In this document: positions 33,412-43,710 of the stretch, piece after piece | How positions within the stretch are numbered: the stretch's first letter is position 1 | How the letters are laid out: each line of letters begins with the position of its first letter | Assembly (NCBI GenBank): GCA_030737875.1 | Contig: CM060922.1 | Span: 301,807,456 to 301,871,455 of the forward strand | DNA length: 64,000 nucleotides | Source: Allium sativum | Taxonomy: Eukaryota; Streptophyta; Magnoliopsida; Asparagales; Amaryllidaceae | Direction: 5' to 3' | Position numbers and translations under genes: made by a program | Notes under the pieces: generated by a model | What the model was told of the DNA's origin: nothing | Databases searched by the model: none | Seen by the model: only the letters and a program-made list of their open reading frames with translations

Positions 33412-35070
33412 CTAATCCGTCTTTTTCCTAGGTCGGAGTCTATGAGGAAATGGAGCAGACAACTCAGTAGGTTGGGCTACTTGAGTTTGAGGATGGTCCT
33501 TGTCAGAAATTGGCTCAATGTTTTGATCTGAGTTGGTCGAATTTTCGGTTGGGTTAGGAAGATCGTCCGGTAAAGCATTTGGGTTAACCACATGGTTGTC
33601 AATCTTTTTTCCAGATCTAAGAGTCGTGACTGCATTCAAGTGACTAACGTTTGAATCTTGAATGATGTGAATTTGGTTGGAGTTAGGATTTTGACGGTTG
33701 GGGTTTGGAATGGGTTGACTCGGGAAAGTGCCTCTTTCCCGTTCGCTTATGGACGTGGCTAACTGACTCATTTGCATTTCAAGTTTAGCAATCGATTGAC
33801 TCGTGTTTTGCATGTGCGAAGTCAATAAATTTTGAAGATTGGTATTCGAGTGGAGATTTTGGGTCATCGCTTTAGTCAATTCTTCGAGAGTTTTCTCAAG
33901 TGATGTCAATCGTTTATCATCTTGGGGAACAAAAGATTGTTGCGCTTGATTTTGAGATGGTGGCGCAGGGTTTTGGAATTGAGTTTGTTGAAAGGGAGGT
34001 TTCGAAGGATTATTCGAAAATGATTGAAAAGGAGGTCGAACCACATTCGAATTTGCATTGTTTTGGGTCCAAGAGAAGTTAGGATGGTTTCTCCAACCTG
34101 GATTATATGTTAGGGAGAATGGGTCGTTCCTAACTTTGTTAAATGCGTTGAGTTGTTCCAATGAATGTGGGCATTGATCAGCTATGTGGTTAGGATCGTT
34201 ACATTTGTAACATGAGATCTGAGACGCTTGAGCTTGATTTATTTGCATTGATGAGAGGACATTATCGAATTTGGATATCATCGCGTCTATTTTTGCTTCT
34301 AAGGCTACTGATGATCCTACCGAATGAGCATTAGATCGGGAATAAATCGATTTCTCGTTAGATCTTTCCCATTGAGCTGATTTTTCGGCCAAATTTTCGA
34401 GAAACTGCCAAGCGGCATTGTGATCTTGGGCTAGAAAATTTCCTTGGCACATTGATTCGAGCATGGTTCGAGAGTTATTTTCAAGTCCATCGTATAAAAT
34501 TTGACAAAGAGTCCATTTTTCGAAATTGTGATGTGGACATTTGACTAGAAGCTCTTTAAATCTTTCAAAATATTTTGCAAAGGATTCACCCCCAAATTGA
34601 CGAAAATTGACGATTTCGTTTCGAATTTTGGATGTTTTTTCCAGAGGGTAAAATTTCTTTAGAAAAATGTTTACAAATTCACCCCAAGTTCCAATCATAT
34701 TTGAAGGCAAGCTATACAACCATTTCTCAGCATAATCGGTAAGTGCAAATGGAATTAACCTAAGTTTGATTCCATCGTCACTTAATTGTTGAAATTTCAT
34801 TGTTGCACAAACTTGTTCAAATTTGGTCAGGAAAATATAAGGATCATCACATTCTAGATTGCCGAACTTTGGAAGAGTATTTATGTGATTCGAATGAATT
34901 TCAAAGTGGTTACCGGTTGGGGCGGGCAATATGATGCAAGAAGGAATAGAAACCCGATCGGGGAAGTATCTATCCATAAGAGATCGAGGGGGATTTTCTT
35001 CGGCCATGGTTAAAGAAATGTTTGTTCGAACTAAATGATTGTCTAAAGGATCACGAGTCCAATGACGCAT
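33412..35070 (-). CDS. gag: T5 Gag polyprotein, 552 codons, apparently intact
   Basis: Encodes the Athila Gag. An open frame runs from ATG at 35070 to TAG at 33412-33414. The N-terminal capsid domain has FEIHSNHINTLPKFGNL, PFALTDYAEKWLYSLPS and FLKKFYPLEKTSKIRNEI. One CCHC knuckle, CYKCNDPNHIADQC, follows. The C-terminal third is Gln/Asn/Pro-rich and contains LRSGK. The true start could be the internal Met of TMAEENPPRSLMD. After the TAG, a one-base indel at the T7 run (33401-33407) separates it from the protease frame. In many Athila copies gag and pol are one frame, so the TAG may be a mutation rather than a normal end. Confidence 0.9.
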   Translation of the reverse strand: MRHWTRDPLDNHLVRTNISLTMAEENPPRSLMDRYFPDRVSIPSCIILPAPTGNHFEIHSNHINTLPKFGNLECDDPYIFLTKFEQVCATMKFQQLSDDGIKLRLIPFALTDYAEKWLYSLPSNMIGTWGEFVNIFLKKFYPLEKTSKIRNEIVNFRQFGGESFAKYFERFKELLVKCPHHNFEKWTLCQILYDGLENNSRTMLESMCQGNFLAQDHNAAWQFLENLAEKSAQWERSNEKSIYSRSNAHSVGSSVALEAKIDAMISKFDNVLSSMQINQAQASQISCYKCNDPNHIADQCPHSLEQLNAFNKVRNDPFSLTYNPGWRNHPNFSWTQNNANSNVVRPPFQSFSNNPSKPPFQQTQFQNPAPPSQNQAQQSFVPQDDKRLTSLEKTLEELTKAMTQNLHSNTNLQNLLTSHMQNTSQSIAKLEMQMSQLATSISERERGTFPSQPIPNPNRQNPNSNQIHIIQDSNVSHLNAVTTLRSGKKIDNHVVNPNALPDDLPNPTENSTNSDQNIEPISDKDHPQTQVAQPTELSAPFPHRLRPRKKTD

Positions 35071-37329
35071 GCACTAGCGAGAAGAATATGGGAAGACGAG
35101 AAAAAACAAATTTGAGCGAGTTTTTTTTTTAGTGAAAAAGAATTAGACACTAAAGATTTTTTTATTTATTAAATGAACCTAATGCAATTTACAATTTCTA
35201 GAATTATATAATGACGGTTTGATTTATTTCAACAAAAGACTTCTCAGCCAGTTAACGGACAGGAGTTATCGGTGCACCAGGAATCACCCTAGCAATGCAG
35301 CCGAAGGTTTAAGTACCTTCAGAGGAACAACCGATATAATATTTACGAATCACCGTAATATTTAAAAACAGTTATTACTCTGCCGTAGTCTAGACACCGA
35401 GAAATAATCCGTTAGAACTAAACCAAATTGTCAAAATATAATGAAGTCCTTAGAAAATAAAAACAAAACTAAGATGAATGCAATATTTTTTTTTCAGTCA
35501 CAGAATGAACAGTCTCAGAACAGTCACAGAACAGTCAATTGCAGCAATAAACAAAAAAAAATTACAAGCAAGCCGATGCCCTGCAGAAGATTTTTACAAG
35601 CAATGTCTATATATATATTTTTATTTGCAGCAGCGGTTCCTGTAGAGATAGAAAATACTCACCTTGATCGGCAATCCGTCCAGTGCAGTTGAGTCGCGCT
35701 AGCGCGTTCACACCCCACTTGGTGTGCAACCGCTTCAACACTGAATAGTCCGCTACTTTTTATTGTTGTCGCCTCCTATTATTTGCTTGACTGCGCTGTG
35801 GCACGGGTTCGATTTTTTTTTTTTTTTTTTGTGGAAGAGAAGAGCTCTTTTTTTTTATTCAAATAAAAAATATAAAAAATGGCCTTAAAAGGAGAAAATG
35901 CAAAGATTAAAAATTAAAATAAAAGAATTGAATCACTAACTCAGGCCCACCAACCCAAACGAATTCGGTTCATCCAAATATCAAAGAAACAAATTCGGTC
36001 CTCTTTCCAGAAACAACCGAACACCTTTTTTTTTGTTTTGTTTTTTTTTCGCTCATGAAACGGAGTTCTTAGATCGGCTCATCCAAATATCAATCAAAAC
36101 TCGTACTCAGAAGTCGGTCCACCACAATTCATACAACACGCAAACCAGAACTCAAGATTCCAAGAAAAAAGAATCAAATTTGTTCGAAAATTGGACAGCT
36201 AATTTATTTTTGATCCTTCCTTCTTTGAGGGCAGCTAATTTGGGGTCGTTAGCTTCTTGGATTTCGGTTCTCAGAACACAATCACCAAACTTTTTGGTTC
36301 TTGGTTTGCGCGAAGAGGGTTTCTGGCGTTCGCAGGGTTGTTCGAGTGTAGAAATGGTTGTGCTGAGGCTGAAGTTGTGGTTGTGCAGTTCGGATTTGTA
36401 GGGGTTTGCGGTAGGTGATTTTGGGAAGGATACTGCTTATTTGGGTTACTGACTTGTGAAACTGTGTTTGTTGGAGGTGGGTTCGGATTGTTTGAAGAGG
36501 ATTGCGGTATGTTACTGTTAACAGGGGATGATGAGGGCTACGGGAGTAGTGGGGTGTGTTGATTTTTGGTGAAGTTTTTAATGTATCGTGATGAAGGCAG
36601 TTCAGGAGTTTTGTTAGAGGAGGCTGTTGATGGTGCTAGAGGGTGATCGGGAACAGGTTCAGGCAGAGAAGAGAAAGAGTAAAAGAAAAATTTGTAGTGT
36701 TTTTTTTATAAGAATCTTGTAAAAAGAAGAAAAGATGTAAAAATGAAAAGAAATAATAGAAAGGAAAGGAAATAAATAAAGGAAAATTGGCCAAAGAAAA
36801 AGGAAAGATAGAAGACAGAGAAGAAAATACGCAAACAAGGAAGAAAATAAAGCAAAATGAAATGTTTTTTTTTAATTTATAGGACTAAGGAAAGAAATAT
36901 TTAAAAGGGAAAAAATGTAAAGGTGAAAGAAATAAATAACAAAAAGGGAAAGAAACTGAAACAATAAATTGGCAAGAATTTTTTTTTTCTTTCTTGATTT
37001 ACAGATTGTAGTATCAACTGTGTTAACACCGAATAAGCTATCAAGATTTTTTTTTTGTAGACAAAGAAATGTAAAGACGGGAATAAGAAAGGAAACAAAT
37101 CAAACAAAAATTGCAATTCTTTTTTTTTTCTCTTGGTAGGAAGATTACAGTATTATTGACTAACACCAAATCAAACCAATCAAGATTTTTTTTTTATCTA
37201 TACTAGAAAACAAAAAGAAACAAAATAAAATGAAAATATTTTTTTGGTGTTTTTTTTTTATATGAAGAAAAATAAAAATAAAAAATAAAAATTATAACTC
37301 GAAGGATTAAAAATAAAAATTATTTTGGT
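35071..37329 (-). other. T5 untranslated leader
   Basis: 2.26 kb between PBS and gag, typical of Athila. No coding signal convinced me. It is unusually rich in long T and A runs on the plus strand, for example near 35813-35832 and 36863-37260. Confidence 0.75.
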
Positions 37330-37346
37330 CCCCGGGAACGGCGCCA
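37330..37346 (-). other. Primer-binding site of T5 (tRNA-Asp type)
   Basis: On the minus strand TGGCGCCGTTCCCGGGG lies 5 bases from the 5' LTR. It matches the Athila/tRNA-Asp PBS with one difference (GTTCCC for GTTGCC). Confidence 0.88.
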
Positions 37347-37351
37347 AAATT

Positions 37352-38577
37352 TGTTTGCGAACAAATTATACAATTGTAAACAACTGTAAAATCCGTTCGG
37401 TTTTCCTAAACAACAAGGATTGTTGTAGAGGGTGTCGAACTCTGGGACCAAAAATATTTTAATTAATAAATCCAATCAAGTTATTCCAGAATTTTGATTG
37501 ATTGAAAACACAGAAAATAACAGCAAATAAATAAAAAAAAGATTTATCTAATAAGAGAAAGCAATTAGGGGATAATGACATAGATCAGATTCATAATCAT
37601 CAATAGCCAAAAGATTAACCAGATCTAATACATGTTTCTGTCACAAACATGAATCAACGATAATAGGTTTTTAGAAACAAATATGTAAATAACGACAAGC
37701 ATAGCCTATGCAGGAGCTCAGCTCTACAACCATAGACTATCAGGACAGATTCACTAATTAATTTCTAAAACCCTAAAATTAGATCTAGATCTGATAAACA
37801 TTAGATCGAACACGAATATATCCTGTGAAGGAGCATAGCTCTTAAACGACACAAAATATGAAGGTTCAGATCTAACTCTTAATTCAAATCCAGATATACA
37901 TGTATACAGTCCTCATCTTTTGGCTATGCGATTCATATTGAATCATACTATCAGCGTCATCACCCCCTAATCAAAGGGGATTAGCTAGACATAGCTAAAG
38001 AATAAGAAAAACAGAAATTAAATAACAAGAACATAAATAAAACTAAAACTAAATAGAAAAGAGGAAGAAGAATGATTTTATTCCAAGAAGAGAATTACAT
38101 AATAAAACCCAATGTGTTTTTACATGACTAAGATACAATGTATTTATAGTTGATATGACAAAGGCTAGCTAGCTAATTACATAATGTGGGACTAAAGAAA
38201 TAACCCAAACAACACATAAGCCAGTGTGAACACAGCTATAGAGTGAGTGGTCCAGCAAATAGGCTAGTGTGAACGCAACATGAGTAAGAGGCCTTCCAAA
38301 TGAGCTAATGTGAATGCAATTTGAGTCTTTATTGAGCCAAATCTTCTTAACTGAAATATAATTGCAACCGTTCTTCAAGCTTTAGACTCTTCAAGCTTTA
38401 GCAATTTTAAACTTCACTCTTTTTAAGCAAATTCTTCATGCTTTATCCATCAAATGCTCTAAACCATGCTTCTTGTCAACAATCTGAAAATACAGCTATA
38501 AATACAAAGTATCAATTATTTTAAAGGGAAAATAAGATAAATAAGCGGATAAAATATACACATTTACGTGTATATCA
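37352..38577 (-). repeat. T5 5' LTR
   Basis: Nearly identical to 26706-27934; differences include single substitutions and poly-A length. Minus-strand TATAAATA lies at 38141-38148, with the three U3 repeats at about 38214-38325. Confidence 0.95.
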
Positions 38578-39527
38578 ACTAGTATAACAGGATTAGGTGT
38601 CACCCTAATGTCTAAAATGAAGCAGAAACAAGAACAAAATAATTTCCACAGAAACAGAAAGCTAATAATGGGCCTTACCACTCGAATAGAAACAGACAGA
38701 AGAAGAATGCTGATAATGGGCCTTTACCACCCGAACAGAAACAGATTAATCCCTACGGAAACAGAATGTAGAATTAGGTGTACACTAGTAAATGGGCCTT
38801 TACCACCCGAACAGACGGTACCACGCAGACAGGTGCTGCCACCCAACAGAAACAGACGGTACCAACAGAAACAGACAGAACGAAGTGTACCCTAAAACCC
38901 TACCCCAAGCGATCGGCTCCCTAATACATAAATACCCTGTGTCGGCTCAACGATATGGTGTATCACTCCCTAAAGTGACAACCAATTGGCACAGGCCTAT
39001 TTATAGATGTCACGGCGTCTTACATCCTCAAAGGCAGACCAGGATCCATGTACGCACATGACCCGGTTGGAACGCACCATAAGAATGAACCACTTATAAT
39101 TAGTTCAGTAAGCATGCCCGGACCCTACCTACGATTGGGTCAAAGTTTGATACCAGAAAGGGTTACTAACTAATATGGGTCCCAAACAACAGATGACACA
39201 AGTAATTTCCCTCCTAACCTTGTGTCCCCAGACTAACAGATTTCAGATTAACTTGTTTACAAGTTCAGACATACAGAGTTCAGATCAACTAGTTCACAGA
39301 TCAGACAAGTTTTCAGACCAACGGATCAGATATACGAATTTAACAGACTTACAGACTAACCGGTTACAGATTAACAGACTTACAGATTGTCTAACCTTGT
39401 ATTTGGCCTACAGATTCATGAAATGGGTTTATTAATTTCATCAGTCTAGTTGGTTTAACCCTATCCACCCAACACGTTTTAGACATCATATTTATCCAGA
39501 TTTTCATTAATTTAATATTAATGCCCA

Positions 39528-39735
39528 GACCTCTCACATTAGACTGACCGTTTGTGGCTACTGGTTAGGCCGGTTGGTTCCGGGCAGGTTTCTGCCACAA
39601 ACTGAGTCTAACCTCGGGTTTCAAGCACGTTATGACTAACTTTTCACATTAGAACCTATTGTTTGCGGCCACTGGATATGTCGGGCGGTTCCGGGCAGAA
39701 TTACCCCGCAAACTCATTCTAACCTCGAGTTAGCC
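39528..39735 (-). other. Twin hairpin cassettes in the T4 3' LTR
   Basis: In plus-strand order the left copy pairs TTAGACT with AGTCTAA and GTTTGTGGC with GCCACAAAC. The right copy pairs TTAGAA with TTCTAA and GTTTGCGG with CCGCAAAC. These arm sequences differ from those in T1, T3 and T6. Confidence 0.85.
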
Positions 39736-41149
39736 ATGTTTATCTTTGCGGCCAATTAATTAGTAATTTCCCATTTATTCCTACGCCTAATATACATGTC
39801 AATTACTCATAACTATAGCCAATTAGATTATGTCAATAACAGACTAAATATATCTACTCAACAGATATAACAGATAACAGATTTCACAGATTAGGCGACT
39901 TAACGGATTTAGCAGATTAAGCAATTTAGCAAATTTTATATTTAACAGATTAGGCATTTTCAGCAGACTTAGCAGATGACAGATTTAGCAGATGAACAGA
40001 TCTAGCAGATTAGGCAATATAGCAGAACTAGCAAATTAGGCAATATAATAGAACTATCAGATTAGGCAATATAACAGATTTAATCATTCCTTAAAGTTTC
40101 ATCAACATATCTTGCTTAATTGTAAATTTGGCCTAAGTTTGCATGCCTAAATAGTTGTCATGATTCCCAATATGATCATATACCCCGCGTTTGCATTGAA
40201 TTTACGTGGCACAGATTATGGTCATAATTTACCATATAACACATGTCCCAAATTTAGTTAAACTTGCCTAGTACAAAATATTCACATATAAATTATACCA
40301 AATATAGCCATCGATTTCAATGTACGTCATATATTCAAAAATCTCCCACTTAGGTGTTATTCACATTTAATAGTTATCAAATCTTAATATAAACCTTCAC
40401 ACCTAAGTCATATTCTCTTTTTATCCCAAATCATGAATTGTTATATAAACAATATGCCCAACAATCTAGAACTTTAAATTATAACAGATCTTAATTCAAA
40501 ATATGCGTTATGTCAAAGTCTCAAGTCATATGTTAACACACAATGATTCCTCTTCTTCCAATTCACAGAATATGCATACATCTAAATCTAGTTTACAACC
40601 TATGTCCTTTTTTCTTAAATCAGTCACAGATTAGCCATATCCCATTTATGCCATCATTCATTATTTGTCCCAAAGTTTAACGTTCGTGCGTTAATCTCTT
40701 ATGAGATTTGGCGCAGGCTCGTGGTAGCCTGGCTATAGAACAGAAAGAAGAAAGAGATGCAGAATAAAATAGATCAGAACAGAACAGACATAACCTCAAA
40801 TTCAGATTTACAGTTCATGTCACAATCATAATTAACGTTTATAGCGGAAAATAACTGTACTTGCCTTGATTGGATTAAAAAAGAAGAAGAGTTGCAGTTG
40901 TTCTCTTTTAATTTTAATCAGTTTGGAAGAAGATGCTTTAGTCCTAGTTCCAGTTCATATTTCAGCAGAGTAGCGACGCCATTTTTATTTTAATTAGAAC
41001 AGAGGCAGAGCATAGGTAGAATGAAATGGTGTGGAGAGAAAGTGAGGTCTGGGGGTGTTTAAATAGGATTAGGCGGACGAATCTAGACAGAAAACGAGTC
41101 TAAATACATCAGAATGCATTAGGTTCAGAAAGTGGGTTTCGGGAGGCAG

Positions 41150-41271
41150 GTCGACCCCCAGGTCGACCTGGTCTGGGGGAGGTCGATTACCTAGTCGACC
41201 TGGTCAGGGGTAGGTCGACTACCCAGTCGACCACCCAGTCGACCTGGGTCCTGGGCGGGAAATTTCCCGCC
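41150..41271 (-). promoter_or_regulatory. Perfect double E2F-like palindrome and GTCGAC cluster in T4 U3
   Basis: GGCGGGAAATTTCCCGCC (41254-41271) is a perfect 18-bp palindrome made of two back-to-back E2F consensus sites. Beside it, at 41150-41246, are several GTCGAC or AGGTCGAC sites. In the 5' LTR one half is mutated (GGCGGGAAATTTCCTGCC from 46963). A TATTTAAA box follows downstream on the minus strand. Confidence 0.6.
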
Positions 41272-41523
41272 TAGCCCGCTTCTGGGTTTGAATTCGAATT
41301 TGAATTCGAATTTTCGAGCTGTTTTTGATTCTGAAATTTTCCGAAACTTCGGAGGGCCATGTCTCCCTCATACGGACTCCATTTCTCGAAAACTCGAACT
41401 CGTTTCCAAGCAAAATTTTGAGACGAACGCAATGGCGCAACCCGTTTCCCTTGATTCTTATTTAAAATTTAATTATTCTCTGATTTTTTACTTATATGAT
41501 CACAGAAAATACGGGGTGTTACA

Positions 41524-42612
41524 TTTTACCCTCCTTAAAGGATTTCATCCCCGAAATCTTCAAGTTGAGAAGAATGTGTCCTACCATCCAGTCATCCATC
41601 TACTCAACCATCCACAAGCATCCATTGTCCTTAGAAAACTTCTAATGTTGTATGAACATATGCAAAAGTGTGTGTATATGTTCCTTATCTAATGCAAAGG
41701 TCAGGCGATCCACTGATTCAGTTGACCTCCTTAATGCGAATTATGTTAGTGCCATGAGTCCAACATGTATGCAACTTTCCTATTTGATACATATCATTCT
41801 TATATGAGTGACAACCATTCATTCATATGCAACATCCATGTGATGAGTCAATCATTTTGCATCCACAGAAATTGAAAATGCTCACACATCCATATGCAGT
41901 ATGAGAGTGTTTTTGAGCCGATCTAGTGCTTAGTGTGTGTATATGCATCCACGAGCAACCACTAGCAATCACTTGCATCCACTAGCAACCACTTGCATCC
42001 ACTTACAACCATCAAACATAACATGTCTCAAACACATGTTTACATCCATAGGATTCCTATCTATAGGTCGAAGACTCGATTGATAGGATACAGTCGAGTG
42101 ATGGAAGCGAGTACAGATAAAACAAAAACTTGGTTTCCCTTAAACCTTGGTTGAGAGACAAACTCCCCTAAGTATCAACCCCGAAGACCGAAATCAACAT
42201 CAGATTGACACCCAGAGGATTACCCTCTTTAGACAATGTCAAAACTGGAAATCTCAACCTTATCAGAAATATTCAGATATTTACAGATTACCGGTACAAA
42301 TCAGATTACTAAATGATTCTTAGGAAACTAAGCATGATAAAAACCCAGAATGTATGCGTCAATAGTCAACTTAATGCTCAACACAGATACCCAATTTACC
42401 AAGCTTAGATGAGGCATAACCCTTATGGGTCTGAGTCTACAGCGGAATCAGAAACAATACTAGTATTCAAGTGCAGAGTATCGATTACAGAATCAAAATA
42501 CCAGAATCAGAAAAGAGTTTTAACTCAGAAAACAGATAAAGAAATTAAACCTCCTACAGAAAGTTTTCCTATTTCTATCCTATCCACTAGCCTCGAGAGT
42601 GTTCGCCTGCTT
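41524..42612 (-). other. T4 3' region: purine tract, 3' UTR repeats, pol deleted
   Basis: On the minus strand the tract AAGGAGGGTAAAA (41536-41524) precedes the LTR, after the GGGGATGAAAT chromovirus motif. At 41947-42006 lie repeats of an ~11-bp GTGGTTGCAAG-type unit, also seen in the T3 and T6 3' UTRs. 42050-42612 resembles no pol sequence; the junction with gag near 42612 marks the deletion. Confidence 0.75.
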
Positions 42613-43532
42613 CCAGAAGTTGGTCCTGCCCTCTGCTCTTGCCCTCGTTTCTTCGGGCAGTCCCTAGTGAAATGTCCCATCTCACCACAGTTAAAGCAAG
42701 TGCCCTTTCTTTTTCTGCAATCCTTGTTCAGATGAGTCGAGCTTCCACAAGTAAAGCACTTTTTCTCCTTCTTATCTTCAGACTTTTCACCCTTCTTTTG
42801 TGTTTCCATTTTGGGTCATGCTTTCTTGTTCTGTGGTTCTTCCTTCTTTGCATTCTTCTTGTCATTGTCTTCCTCGTGCAGTAGTGCCATATCCACCAAA
42901 CTCTCGTAAGTAGCTCCCATGGGTACATGGGTCATGGCTAGGCTGTGCAGTGGTTCGTTCAATCCCTTAACAAAGCGGAGAGCCTTTTTATGCTGGGTGT
43001 TGACTAAATCTAGCCCGAACCTGGCCAGTTGGTTGAACTGATTGATGTATTCCCTGACCGTCATACTTCCTTGCTTAAGAGATAAGAACTTTTCCAGTTG
43101 TAGACTTCGTTCAGCTTGCGAGAGGAATTTCGTCTCAAACCTTGTTCTGAAATCCATCCATGTTTTAACCGGCCTCTCGGCGTTAGTGATTTCCCACCAG
43201 TAGGAAGCTTCGTCCTTGAGCAACCATACCGCCAATCGAACCTTCTGCCTATCATCCACCTCGAAGATAACGAACAGATCCTCAGTTTCCTTGAGCCAGT
43301 TCCTTGCTTCTACGAATGATTCAGTTCCCTTGAAATCCTTTCCACCCGTGGCCCTAAAATCTTTACAGATCTTTGAAAAAGCAATTGCACGAGGAGGGGA
43401 CGGAGGAGGAGGAATCGCAGCAACTGGAGGGGGAATATCCGCTGGGCCTGCATCGTTGGCCCTAGCCTCTAAGTACCTCCTGAACCAGCCAGGTACTGGC
43501 ACGCCCTCTGGAAAGTTAAGATTCCCATACAT
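42613..43532 (-). pseudogene. gag: T4 gag, full length with one nonsense codon
   Basis: The ATG at 43532-43530 follows a pyrimidine tract ending in CAG. The protein has FPEGVPVPGWFRRYLEARAN, FVEARNWLKETEDLFVIF, SYWWEITNAERP and LKQGSMTVREYINQFNQLA. It stays in one frame through two CCHC knuckles, CFTCGSSTHLNKDC and CFNCGEMGHFTRDC. The only break is a TGA at 42816-42818, probably a former CGA. After AGPTSG the sequence departs from T3 and T6, and all pol domains are absent. With a readthrough or a repaired codon it would still make a complete Gag, unlike the T3 and T6 copies. Confidence 0.92.
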
Positions 43533-43696
43533 GCTGGAATGAAAGAAAAATGATTTAAAACGGAGAACGGAACAGATAGATATATGGCTTTTTGGGGATT
43601 ATGTTTTTCAAAATAAACTTTATTTTTGAAAATACTTCCTTTTAAAACCTTTTTGAAAATAGTTTTCAAAAACTTTACCCAATCTGGTAACCTTCA

Positions 43697-43708
43697 GCTC
43701 TGATACCA
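43697..43708 (-). other. Primer-binding site of T4 (initiator tRNA-Met)
   Basis: Minus-strand TGGTATCAGAGC, 2 bases from the 5' LTR. Confidence 0.92.
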
Positions 43709-43710
43709 AG

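Larger units (their letters stand above)
26706..38577 (-). mobile_element. T5: Athila retrotransposon, young, nested in the T4 3' LTR
   Basis: LTRs of about 1.23 kb lie at 26706-27934 and 37352-38577, with an exact ACTAG duplication (26701-26705 and 38578-38582). The PBS is tRNA-Asp type, as in Athila. A 2.2-kb leader, gag, protease-RT-RNase H, integrase and a 1.7-kb 3' region follow on the minus strand. The LTRs are about 99% identical by eye, making it the youngest insertion here. The frame is long and well kept; the breaks are three one-base homopolymer indels and a few TAG codons. Confidence 0.96.
38583..41523 (-). repeat. T4 3' LTR, part 2 (right of T5)
   Basis: Continues from 26705 and matches 44276-47233 of the 5' LTR. 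It contains repeats of AATGGGCCTTTACCACCCGA (about 38669-38812) and twin hairpins (39528-39735). An array of GATTAGGCAATATARCAGA units lies at about 39880-40085. The GTCGAC cluster and E2F-like palindrome lie at 41150-41271, and a minus-strand TATTTAAA box at 41058-41065. It ends TGTTACA at 41523. Confidence 0.93.

Noticed and set aside
36033..36401. 122-codon plus-strand frame in the T5 leader
   Set aside because: Low-complexity start and no recognisable domain; it lies antisense in an untranslated leader rich in T runs.
41288..41692. 134-codon plus-strand frame across the T4 LTR edge
   Set aside because: It runs antisense through the LTR start and purine tract; no domain is visible.
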